A stretch of DNA of 64,000 nt from Galeopsis tetrahit (taxonomy: Eukaryota > Streptophyta > Magnoliopsida > Lamiales > Lamiaceae): positions 23,960,001-24,024,000 of the forward strand of contig OY776120.1 of assembly GCA_963675135.1 (NCBI GenBank), written 5' to 3'. Numbering within the stretch: the first letter of the stretch is position 1; each line of letters starts with the position of its first letter. Below are positions 52,761-63,246 of this stretch, piece after piece. The translations under genes were made by a program, and so were the position numbers. The notes below the pieces were generated by a model, which was not told the origin of the DNA, ran no database searches, and saw only the letters and a program-made list of their open reading frames with translations.

Positions 52761-55700
52761 TCAAACAAAGAATCTCTTCAAATGGCAAACGTTCCAGGGT
52801 CTAGCTATGTCAACTCCCTCCATGCTTTGCAATCTATAGGCTCCTCCCTTTAAGACCTGCGTGATTTTATAAGGCCCCTCCCAATTGGGCTCTAACTTTC
52901 CCGTATTCTTCAGGGCATCCGCTCTTCTTAACACCAGGTCCCCCACTCTAAAGGACCTCGGGATCACCCTTCGGTCATATGCAGCTTTAATTCTGCTCTT
53001 GTATCTTTCCGCACGTACTCTAACCATCTCCCTTTCTTCTTCCATTAAGTCCAGGGCCTCTCTCATTAGCCTCTCATTCTGATGTTCTTCAAATTAGACA
53101 ATTCGGTGAGACTGCAGCACGGCCTCTGGAGGTATCACCACCGCAGCTCCGTAGAGCAGCTGAAAGGGGGACTCTCCAGTTGCTGTCTTTGGACTAGTTC
53201 TGTACGACCACAATACATTATCTAACTCATTCACCCATCCTCCTCCTATTTTCGTCAGCCTTGTTCGAATAGCATCTACTATCGTTCGATTAGTAACTTC
53301 CACTTGTCCATTAGCTTGGGGATGAGCTACGGAGGTGAATCTCTGCATTATGTTTAGTCTTGCACACCATCCTCGTACATTTTCCCCATTAAACTGTGTT
53401 TCGTTATCAGAGACCAATATTCTGGGTATTCCGAATCTGCAACAAATCTGTTTTCCCAAGAATTTAATCACATTCTCTTCATCTATTGTAGCCAAAGGAG
53501 CAGCTTCCACCCATTTGCTAAAATAATCCACTGCCACTATCAAAAACTTTCTCCCTCCTGAGGCTGGAGGGAACGGTCCTACCACATCGACTCCCCACTT
53601 AGCAAAGGGGCATGGAGAGTGCATAGCTCCCATTTCTTCCGCAGGAGTCCTTATCAGGGGACCATTCTTTTGACATTTGACACACTTCTTTACGAATTCC
53701 CTAGCGTCCTTTGTCATGGAGGGCCAATATAATCCAGCCCTTAAGGCTTTCTTCACTACTGCTTTATATCCCTCATGACTAGCTGCGTCTCCTTCATGGA
53801 TCTCCTTGAGTGCGTAACTTGCTTCTCGGTTTGATATGCACCTTAAATATGGTTGTGTGAACGACTTCTTGTATAAGTGCTCTCCGATAATGCAGTATTT
53901 GATCTGAAGGGCTTGGGCCTCTCGGGTGGTAGGGGCGTTTGTTTCCTTGATTAGTTCCGCCCATATAGCTTTTCTCCAATCATCTCCTTCCTCAATGGAA
54001 CCAATGGGGTTCCCCAGGGTCTCTCTTTCTGCTACTACTAAGGTCACTGTTCCTCGTCCATCAAACTCTGTGGAGCTGGCGAGTTTGGAGAGGCTATCCG
54101 CCTGCATGTTCTCCTCTCGAGGTACCTGGACCACCTCACAATCTTGGAATTTGCCCCTCACTTCTTTGACTCGTTCCAGATAGGCGGCCATTCTGTTATC
54201 TTTGGCTGCATATTCTCCATTTACCTGTTGAACAACTAATTGGGAATCGGAGTATAGAGTTACCTTCAGAGCTCCCAATTCTAATGCCATCTCCATTCCT
54301 CTGATCAAAGCTTCGTACTCCGCTCCATTATTCGAAGTCATGAATTGAAACCTCACTGCAAATTGTAGGTCCTCTCCTTGAGGGCCCACTAGCACTATCC
54401 CTGCACCGCATCCGCTCAGAGTCACTGAGCTGTCTACGTATATCTTCCATCCCTCGGCCTCTTCTGGTTTAGTAGATTCTTGGATGAAATCGGACAACGC
54501 TTGGGCTTTTATGGCCTTCCGTGGCTCGAAATCCACATCATATTCTTGGAGCTCTATTGCCCATCTCACCATCCTTCCGGGGAGATCTGCTCGGCCAATA
54601 ACCTGTTTCAACAAGTAATTAGTGCGGACCAGTATTTTGTAAGAGAGGAAATATGGGCGCAATCTTCGCGCCGTAAATACCACGGCCAGGGCGGCCTTCT
54701 CGATTTCTGAGTATCGAGCTTCAGCTCCTTGAATGACCTTGCTGACGTAATAGATAGGATGTTGGAGAGGTCCTTCTTCTTTGACCAAGGCTGTGTTCAA
54801 TGAGAATTCCCCTACAGAGAGATACAGAATGAGGGTATCTCCAGGAGAAGGTTTTGTCAGCTTCGGCAACTGGGACAAATGATGCTTTAGGTCTTCAAAG
54901 GCCTTCTGGCACGTTTCACTCCACTCGAACTTGGCCCCTTTCTTGAGAATTTTGAAGAAGGGGTGGCTTTTTTCGGCAGATCTGGCTATGAATCTGCTCA
55001 ATGCTGTGATCCTCCCATTGAGCGTCTGGAGTTCTTTCAAGTTCCTCGGCGGCTGCATGTCCAGTACCGCCTTCACCTTAGCTGGATTCACTTCTATCCC
55101 TCTTTGAGTAACCATGTATCCAAGAAACTTCCACGATTTCACTCCGAAAGAGCACTTAGTTGGGTTTAACTTGATACCGTTCTCTCGAATTACCTGGAAA
55201 ATTTCCTCTAGGTCCTCCACATGCTGATCTGCTTTCAGACTCTTGGCCAACATATCATCCACGTATATTTCCATGTTTCTTCCTAGTTGTCTTCGGAAGA
55301 CAGCATCGACCATCCTTTGATACGTTGCTACAGCATTGAGTAATCCGAATGGCATTCGAACGTAGCCAAACGTTCCGCACGCTGCTATGAAGCACACTTT
55401 GGGAACATCTGAGGGATTCAGCTGGATCTGGTGGTATCCTTGGTATGCATCCATCATGCTTAGTAGTTCGAATCCAGAAGTTGCATCCACTAACTGGTCT
55501 ATCCTTGGCAAGGGATAATGGTCCTTGGGACATGCTTTGTTGAGGTCCCTGAAGTCGATACACATTCTCCATTTCCCTCCCCCCTTAGATACTAATACTG
55601 CATTGGAGAGCCATTCCAGAAATTGTACCTTCACCACGTGTCTTGCTTTCAATAACTTCTCTACTTCTTCTTTCACTATACTATTCTTCTCAACTCCAAA

Positions 55701-58358
55701 GTTTCGTAACTTTTGTTTTACTGGCCTTGCCTTTGGATCAACATTAAGGCAATGTAGTGCTATCTCCGGAGGGATACCTGTCATGTCAGCTAGAGAGAAT
55801 GCAAATATATCGGAATTTCGACGTAATGTAGAAATTACCTTCTCTGTGAGTTCAGGTCCCAGTTGGGTACCTATCTTAGTAGAAAAGCCGAGTTTCCCTG
55901 GGAAGAGCTCCACATTCATCAGCTCCTCATCCGTTTTAACACTTACTTGCTCAGGTGTCACTCCTTCCACTTTCTTTTTCTTTACCTCAGGGTCGTCTCC
56001 CCTTGTCCTCTCCAGGCCTTTGGTTAAAGCCCTGTCCGCCATCTTCACAGATTCTGCGTAGCACTTCCGTGCTTGGTATTGATCTCCTCTTACTTCTCCC
56101 ACTCCTGTAGCCGTAGGGAATTTCATTTTCATATGAAATGTGGAGATGATCGCCTGGAAGAGGTTCAGGCTGGGTCGCCCCATTACTACATTGTACGATG
56201 AGGGAATATCCACAATGAGAAATTCCACCAAGTGGACCTTTCGAGCTGGAGCGTCCACCAATCCTACCTGCAACATCACAGATCCCAAGGGTTGGATGGC
56301 ACCTCCGGAGAAGCCATACAAGGAGGTATCTACAGGTCGCAGCTTCACACTCAGTTCCATCCTCTTGAAGCACTCAAAAAACATGATATCAGCCGAGCTT
56401 CCCGTATCTACAAAGATTCGAGCGACGTCGAAGCCAGCTATGTCGGTAGTGATCACCAAGGCGTCGTTGTGATCTTCCTTACCTCCTTTAACATCCTCCG
56501 GCCCAAATCTAATATTGGGCGTCTCTGTCATACGTCCTACTTCTTTCGGTTGACCTCCTTGTCCCGCTTTTAGAGCTCGAACGCTTTGTTTTCTCTTTCG
56601 GAAGGAATCCCCATCTGCTGGTCCCCCCACAATCATATGGATTACTCCTCTCTTTGGTGGTGGAGGGGGCATATCTTCGACCGCTTCCTTGGTCTCCTTC
56701 TCTTCTGGTTTCCTTTCATGTTCTTTCCGTTTCTGCCCCCGAGGGCCCTGCCTGTCTCTAAATACAAATTCTTTCAGATGACCTGCCTGGATCATCCTCT
56801 CGATCTCGTCTTTCAGGTGATAACACGGATTCGTGTCATGTCCATACTCATTGTGAAATTTGCAAAATCGATCGGACTTGGGCTTCTGCGGTCCTCGACC
56901 TCTGGAATAAGGGAAATTCAAATCAGGATGATCTCCTGCCACCTCCAGTACTTCGGTAGGTTCAATTCTCAAGGGTGTGTACTTCTCAAACCTCCCACGA
57001 GGACCTGACCGGGAACCTCCAGATAGATTGCTGTCTCTTGTTGAGCTGGAAGACCGAGGGACCTCTGGGCTGGAACGTCTAGAGGGGCCCTCTTTTCTTC
57101 TTTCTCGATCCTGTGGCCTAGTCTCCAATCTCTTGGCTTTTCGAACCTCCTCTAGGGTGAGGTACTTCTCTGCTCTATGTAGCAGCTCATCAAAGTTCTT
57201 AACTGGCTTCTTAGCTAAGGAGGAGAAGAAGTCTCCATCCCGTAATCCGTTAGTAAGAGCGTTGATCTTCACCTCCGGAGAGGCTGTAGGGACCTCCAGA
57301 GCGGCCTGATTGAATCTCCGGAGAAAAGCTCTCAAACTCTCGCTCTCCCCCTGCCTCAGATTGAAGAGGGTCAAAGTGGCCTGCGGCTGCCTCCGGGCAC
57401 TTGCAAATTGATGGAGAAATAACTCACTGAATTCCTCCCATGATCGGATTGTATTGGGTTCCAGCTGAGTGAACCACTGCTGCGCTGCTTTTGCCAGGGT
57501 GGTCAGGAACACCCTGCACTTGATTCCCTCTCCATAGCGGTGTAATAATGCAGCATTCTCAAACCTTACTAGGTGTTCATACGGGTCTGCCGTACCGTCG
57601 TATTCAAAATTGAGGGGCTTAAAATTGAATGGCAGTTCATCCTGTAGTATGCTAGGAGAGAACTGACATCCGGAGACATACGCGGATCTACTTGCTCGAT
57701 TGTTCATCTGTCTCCTCATATCCTTCATCTCCTTCTGCAGAGCCTGTAGCTGGTCGCTAACTGGCTTTCTGTAGGTATCATCGGTGCTTTCTTCTGCTTC
57801 AGGGAGTTCTGTCTCTCGGGGTGCCAAATCTGCATTCATTCTTGTATTCCGAAGGGGAATGCTTCTTTCTGCCCGGGAGGGCACCTTATCATCTCCTTCT
57901 ACCCGCATCCCTACTTCTTTGGATAACACTTGGGAGGCTCCTGGTGCTTCCTCCTGGGGTTTCGAGGTAGGTATCTCCACATTTCCCGGTGTAGCCCTGG
58001 GGGCTCGATCCCCCTGAGCCGCGAAAGCTCTCTCTACTGCCTGCTTGATGAGGGCATCTAATTGATCGGGAGAAACCAGGAAGGGCTCTGAGTTTGGAAT
58101 GTTCTCCCGTTGAGGATCGGAAGTCCGGGCCACTAGGGTTTCAGTGTTCACTGTTATCCCCTCTTCGATCGGGAGGGGAGGGTTCTCATCACCCAAGCCT
58201 GTGGTAGGCGTCACTGGCGAATTTAATCCGGATGGGGTATGAACTGGATCCTTCCCCCGGTCTCCTTTTGGTGTGGGATCGGTCGGCAAAGGAGGATTCT
58301 CCCCTGTAAGGGCTTTCTTTCCCGAAGTAGACGTGACCGTGTTGTTTCCGCCACCCAT
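52761..58358 (-). pseudogene. Element D gag-pol polyprotein (one in-frame stop)
   Basis: The ATG at 58358 (MGGGNNTVTSTSGKK) lies 42 bases after the primer site; the longer frame to 58502 only reads LTR sequence. Domains by approximate residue: gag core 250-420 (EYDGTADPYEHLVRF), a zinc-knuckle-like CKFHNEYGHDTNPC near 497, protease FVDTGSSADIM near 651, and reverse transcriptase 900-1080 (YVDDMLAKS near 1032). A first RNase H has lost a clear catalytic Asp (LYLSVGEFSL). A second, archaeal-like RNase H spans 1303-1430 (YVDSSVTLSGCGAG, NNGAEYEAL, LYSDSQLVV, QADSLSKLA). The integrase is at 1500-1750: an H2C2 finger, WGVDVVGPF, LVSDNETQF, and Glu in NGQVEVTNR. A TAA at 53094-53096 cuts it after SHRIV. 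The frame resumes through the integrase C-terminus (GKLEPNWEGPYKI, HLKRFFV) to 52761. Confidence 0.93.
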
Positions 58359-58400
58359 TACTCGAACAGGTAGAAATTCGTGAGAAAATCTTTCAACTCT

Positions 58401-58418
58401 TTCCCACAGACGGCGCCA
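58401..58418 (-). promoter_or_regulatory. Primer-binding site of element D
   Basis: The sense strand reads TGGCGCCGTCTGTGGGAA two bases after the 5' LTR. The first nine or ten bases fit the 3' end of plant tRNA-Asp; the remainder fits less well, so the primer identity is tentative. Confidence 0.75.
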
Positions 58419-58420
58419 GT

Positions 58421-59171
58421 TGATGTGCCAAAAATTGCATGAGAGGATTGAATATCCTCCGAGTTGGATATGTGATTTCCCGATCGCGTAGGAGCAGCCC
58501 AAATATGCTGCTTCTGATAGAATCTAAGAGAACCTGCAAAGAACACGCCGGAGGGGGGTCCGGCGCGGACACTCTGATGCCTAAGTCAGTATAAGGCTTC
58601 TCAGTATATCACAAGGATCTCGAGATCCTTGGTTTATCAAATCAGGCTCTCCAATAATATTAAGAATATGTTTTGTATGAAGTATATTAAGTTTTGTAAC
58701 AAGTAAGAGAATCTAACCTGAAAACATCCTTTGAATTACCTATTTACAGGAAATTCCCCTCAAAGGGAAGTTATGGCTTCCTTCCATTTCGGAGGTAGCC
58801 CTTGGACCCAGCTCAGTTGTGTTGACAGAGTCACTCTCTCTCTCTCTCTTTCTCCTGAAGAACCGGGATCCTCCCCCTTTAGTGGATCTCATCTCCTAAG
58901 ATGATGGAGGAAGAAGTCTTCCTCCAATCACTCCTGGACCAATTCGTGGGGGTTCTCCTATAATCTCGGCTTGCCAAGTCATACCAAGACTGAGTCTTTC
59001 TGTCGTTTCTTTTCGGGCAGAGCTCCCTCCGGAAGGACCTCCAGAAGAGACTCTGTATCTAGAGTATATTATTTAATCCCATGTATATTATTTAATCCCA
59101 TGTCTCCTCCTCTACCGTATCCTCAATACACGTGTCGACTTCTCATTTGATGACATTTTTAGGCCGCATCA
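58421..59171 (-). repeat. 5' LTR of element D, TATA box altered
   Basis: This 751-bp LTR pairs with 47939-48634. The TATA position reads CTGTAAATAG here, where the 3' LTR and element E read CTATAAATAG. A 19-base stretch around ATTATTTAATCCCATG is tandemly duplicated near 59068-59102. Confidence 0.92.
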
Positions 59172-59858
59172 CTTCTATTTTTTTATTACATGTATTTTCT
59201 GCTTTTTCACTGTTTTAATAATACTTGGCATTCTATATATTTATTTTCAAATGTAATTTCCCACAAATCTTTTTCATGGTTCTCTTTTTCATAATTAACC
59301 ATAAAATATAAGGCATTGCATTTTTCATACCAAAATTAACTATCATTAATTAAGAGTACTATACTATTGATATTAAAATTTAATCTTAATTTATTTTCAA
59401 AAGCTATTCACTTATATCATATGATAATATTATGGATATTATAATAAAATATTTTTCATGATTATAGCTCGTCATTTATTTTCTAAAATAATAATCGATT
59501 TTTCATTACAAACATTAAATATATTATATACAACAACTGGTTGAAATTCTATCATGACGTTGATTAAATATTTAAAAATATATTAAAAGTAAAGAATATA
59601 GTAGATTATCAAGTAATTTGTAGCTTAAAGTAGCTATGATTCATTAAACTTTTTTATATTGACTTATTGTATTATAAGGTTCATAATATTAATTATAATA
59701 TAATATATTTCCAAAATGAATGCTCGTCATTCATTTCCTAAAATAATATATATGTTGACTTATTACATTAATGCAAATATTAAATATATTAAAGATGACA
59801 ATTAATTAAAATATATTTCCTAGAAAAATGCTTGCCATTCATTTTTTTTATATACATA
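59172..59858. other. AT-rich DNA, no gene
   Basis: Only simple AT-rich sequence follows the target duplication; no ORF or recognisable element is seen. Confidence 0.6.
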
Positions 59859-59886
59859 CTAGTGTAGAACCCGCGTTTTACGCGGG
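59859..59886 (-). mobile_element. Helitron-like 3' terminus
   Basis: On the reverse strand a perfect 6-bp stem, CCCGCG-TAAAA-CGCGGG, is followed by TTCTACACTAG and then T. This is the hairpin plus CTAG end expected of a Helitron inserted between A and T. The body would extend to the right. No matching TC start could be identified, and no Rep/helicase ORF is present. Confidence 0.5.
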
Positions 59887-60540
59887 GTTGAAATAAATAA
59901 AATAATATATTTTAATTTATTAATTAATTAAAAAAATTAAAATATGTATACATTTATAAGTTTATTATTCTGATGAAAAAAAAAAGTTTGTTATTCCATT
60001 AAAATAATTAAATATTGTAAAAAATAAATTACATACATAGAAACATTGAATGTTTAATGTTTGTAAGTTGTTTTTCTCTTGCTTCAGTGTCAAAATTGGC
60101 ATAAAAAATATTTAAATTTTAAAAAATAATTTGAATCTTAATCGATTTTTTTTCTCTATTATAAAAATAAAAGAGAAATTTGAAACAATTTATATTGAAC
60201 TTAAGTTATGATACAAAAGAGGTTGGGTTACAATTCTGAAAATTCATAAGAATTGTGACATGTGACACTACAAATGTTTACAACAAATATAATATAAAGA
60301 TTATGAATGAGATATTCAATTAAAAAATATCATTACTTGAATATGATTACTTTCAGCTATAATAATAGTTTAAGAATACTATTTAAAATAATTTTAGATA
60401 AGTTAAAAACTTATGATAGAGAAAAGTGTGATGTAACTTGCTCCTTCTTGACCTGAATTCTCAATATTTTAAATTATAATATTATTTTTATTTCTTTTAT
60501 AATAAATATATAATGAGAAATTTATATAACATTTATTTTA
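59887..60540. other. AT-rich DNA, possibly Helitron body
   Basis: No coding sequence is seen; it may belong to the element whose terminus lies at 59859. Confidence 0.4.
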
Positions 60541-61767
60541 GAGAAAATTTTACAAATGATTATGTAACTTTATCATTCGCAAAAGGTCATGTAACTTTTT
60601 ACTTTATCAATTTTAGTTTTTTTTTTTTGTCTCAATTTTGGTCCTTTCAATCTCATTTTTTATCCTTCAAGTTCAATTTTAGTACTGTTTCAAGTTTAAT
60701 TTCAAGTCATTTCAATTCAGTTTCAGTCCAATTAACTGGAATATAACATATGCATTTCATTTGACAATTTTTTTTGACACATCATCCGCCACGTAAACAG
60801 TTATGAATGGAAATATGAGTGATTTTTATTTTTATGTTCCATATAATCAAATATTTAATTAAATTAATTAAAAAAAGAAGTGATATGGAATATTTAATTA
60901 AAAAAAAAAACTATTTCAATGAAACAAATTAAAACATAAAATTCAATTACATATTAATACTAAAATCATGCATATTTTAATATTTAATCTTTCATAATTG
61001 AAAATTATTTTTAAGTTGATCTCTTATGTATTTTTAGACTAATTAATTATTTGAGAGTTAGTAGGTAAAATAACTCGCAGTGTCATATTCTTGTGTATTG
61101 ATGATAGAGTTTAGACCCTAAATATATAATTATTTAATACTGAAGGTTATAAAATTAATAAAAAAATCATATTAAATTAAATATCACTTTTATTTTCCTC
61201 CAAACTTCATATGTGTTACTCCCTCCGTCACGTAATTATTTGCACACTTTCCTTAACGGGCGTCCCAATATTATTTGCACACTTCAAAAAAGAAAATAAC
61301 TCACATAATTTTTATCCTTACAACATTCATCTCATTTCAAAAATGTCATTCTATCTGGACTCACAATTTAACTCAATTTATAACTTTAGTCAAATCTCAT
61401 TCACTTTAGTCAATAAATTACCATTAATACCCCTCTTTTATTCCACCATACACATCACTATATTCCATTTTCTTAATCTCCATGCCGGTCAAACCATGCA
61501 CAAAATTCTAGGACGGAGGGAGTAAAAATGTGGGGAAAAAAAACAGTCACGTAAAATACATATGTTCTACTCCAGTTAGTAGGACTTAAATTATATTAAA
61601 ATGACTGAAATTGGACTTTGAGGATCAAAATTGATAGTAAAATGACATATATTGAAATTATGAGGATCAGAGTTGAGACTAAAAAGACTAAATTTGATAA
61701 AGTAAAAAAGTTAAAGGATCTTTTGTGGATTCAGACAAAGTTACATGACCATTTATAAATTTATCTC
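60541..61767. mobile_element. MULE-derived MITE with 10-bp target duplication
   Basis: Ends of about 200 bases are inverted repeats (TCATGTAAC, ACTTTATCAA and TTTTAGT words on the left pair with their complements at 61590-61760). ATTTATTTTA flanks both sides (60531-60540 and 61768-61777). A duplication of 9-10 bases with long inverted termini fits Mutator-like elements. A Stowaway MITE is nested at 61219-61522. The interior is non-coding. Confidence 0.8.
61219..61522. mobile_element. Stowaway MITE (304 bp), nested in the MULE-type MITE
   Basis: Ends are CTCCCTCCGTCACG and, at the right, CTAGGACGGAGGGAG, with TA on both sides (61217-61218 and 61523-61524). Confidence 0.9.
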
Positions 61768-62045
61768 ATTTATTTTATGTAACAAATTATGGAAGTTATG
61801 TAACAAATTATGGAAATTTATAAATTTATCTTATTTATTTTATTTAACAAATTTATCTCATTTATAATAGAATTATGAAAATATAAATAATTAAATTATG
61901 CAAAAATGATAAAGGGATTAATTGTTACGTTATGAATAGAAAATAACGAATAAATTAACTAAATTTTCATAAAAAGGGCTAAATATATATTCGAAATTTG
62001 CTTATAAAAAATGGTTTGAAATAGTCAATTTTGACATTAATGAAG

Positions 62046-62772
62046 TTGATGTGCCAAAATTTGCACGAGAGGATTGCGTGTCCTCTGGATTAGATGTTCC
62101 ACTCTTCGAACACGTACAATCACTCCAAGTATGCTGCCTTCACTCGAAATCTTCAAGAACCTGCAAAGAACACGCCGGAGGGGGGGTCCGGCGTGGACAC
62201 TCCGATGCCTAAGTCAGTATAGGGCTTATATAAATCTCCCAAGGATCTCGAGATCCTTGATGTATCAAATCAGTTCTCAAAGAATATCAAAAAGGTGTTT
62301 TTCGTTTAGTATATCAAGTTTGTAATATAAGAATGTCTAACCTGGAAATCTCCTTGGATTTACCTATTTATAGAGATCCTTCCTCGAGAGGAAGTCAAGT
62401 CTTCCTCTTCTTTCGAAGCTGCCCATAAGACTCGGCCCTGCTGAGTGGACGAAGTCTTTCCTTCTCTCCACTTCCTGAAGACTCGGCTACACTCCTTCTT
62501 AGTAGACTTTGTTCCCTAAGATAAAGGAGGATAAGGTCTTCCTTTCATCGAGTCTGGACCGAAAATGGCGGAATCTCCCTACATCTGAGGCTCACGACCT
62601 TATGTCAAAACTGATTCTTCCTGAAGCTTCTTTCCAGACGGAGCTCCCTCTAAAGGGATCTCCAGAGGGGATTCTTTATCAGAGAGTATTATATAACCTG
62701 ATCCTTCCACTTTTATCCTATCCTCCATACACGTGTCGACTCCTTATTAGGTAACATTTTTAGGCCGCATCA
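62046..62772 (-). mobile_element. 3' LTR of Tat element E
   Basis: This 727-bp LTR of the same family as D runs (plus strand) TGATGTGCCAAAATTTGC to GGCCGCATCA. The TATA box is intact (ACCTATTTATAG near 62362). The bases before it (GAAGT, 62041-62045) would be one target duplication; the other lies outside the window. Confidence 0.9.
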
Positions 62773-63246
62773 TCTACTCCCCCCTACTCTCGTAAAAGGG
62801 GGATTTCTTTTGTGAGAGTAGAAAATTTCAATGATCCTGGTACGGAAGTCCTTCTGGAGAAACGTGTATTGTTCTTGCTTTGGAGAGGAGGTTTCAAAAA
62901 AATGTCCTTCTCCAAAGACTTTTCCCGCCCTTAATATTGAGGACGTTTCGGCTTCCGCGCTTGGACCCCACGCGATCACTTTTCTCTCTTTTTTGTTATT
63001 CTCCCGAGGAAAACCCTCGATTCTCCCCCACCTTCTTTCATTTACTCCTACGCAACCGCCTCATTTCCTCCTGTTCTTTTTGAATTTCACTTCTTCCAAA
63101 AGTCTCTCGTTGTCTCCATCTGCTTTTTCAGGCGTTCTTCACCCCGGGTTTCGCCGTCGCCGGCCGCTCCGACTGATTCCATAATCCTCCTAACCAAGGT
63201 AACCTAGCTATCCCTCTTTTCTTCTTTTATTAACACTTTCAAGTCA
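62773..63246 (-). other. Element E polypurine tract, hairpin and antisense leader
   Basis: TCTACTCCCCCCTACTCTCG is the complement of the polypurine tract. The conserved hairpin arms lie at 62785-62798 and 62807-62820. The rest is collinear with 48635-49090 of D and probably holds the promoter and leader of the plus-strand antisense gene. Confidence 0.6.

Larger units (their letters stand above)
47939..59171 (-). mobile_element. Gypsy/Tat element D, complete insertion (11.2 kb)
   Basis: LTRs at 47939-48634 and 58421-59171 are flanked by CTTCT on both sides (47934-47938 and 59172-59176). In sense order on the reverse strand come 5' LTR, primer site, gag-pol, a 124-bp tandem repeat, a plus-strand (antisense) gene, a polypurine tract and the 3' LTR. 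The second RNase H after the reverse transcriptase and the antisense ORF both point to the Tat lineage (Retand/Grande/Ogre relatives). By eye about 19 substitutions separate the LTRs, so it is older than Copia B. Confidence 0.95.

Noticed and set aside
55525..57309. Plus-strand frames of 105-178 codons opposite element D gag-pol
   Set aside because: They are shadows of the polyprotein, in contrast to 49091-51239, which has its own domain, introns and a conserved second copy.
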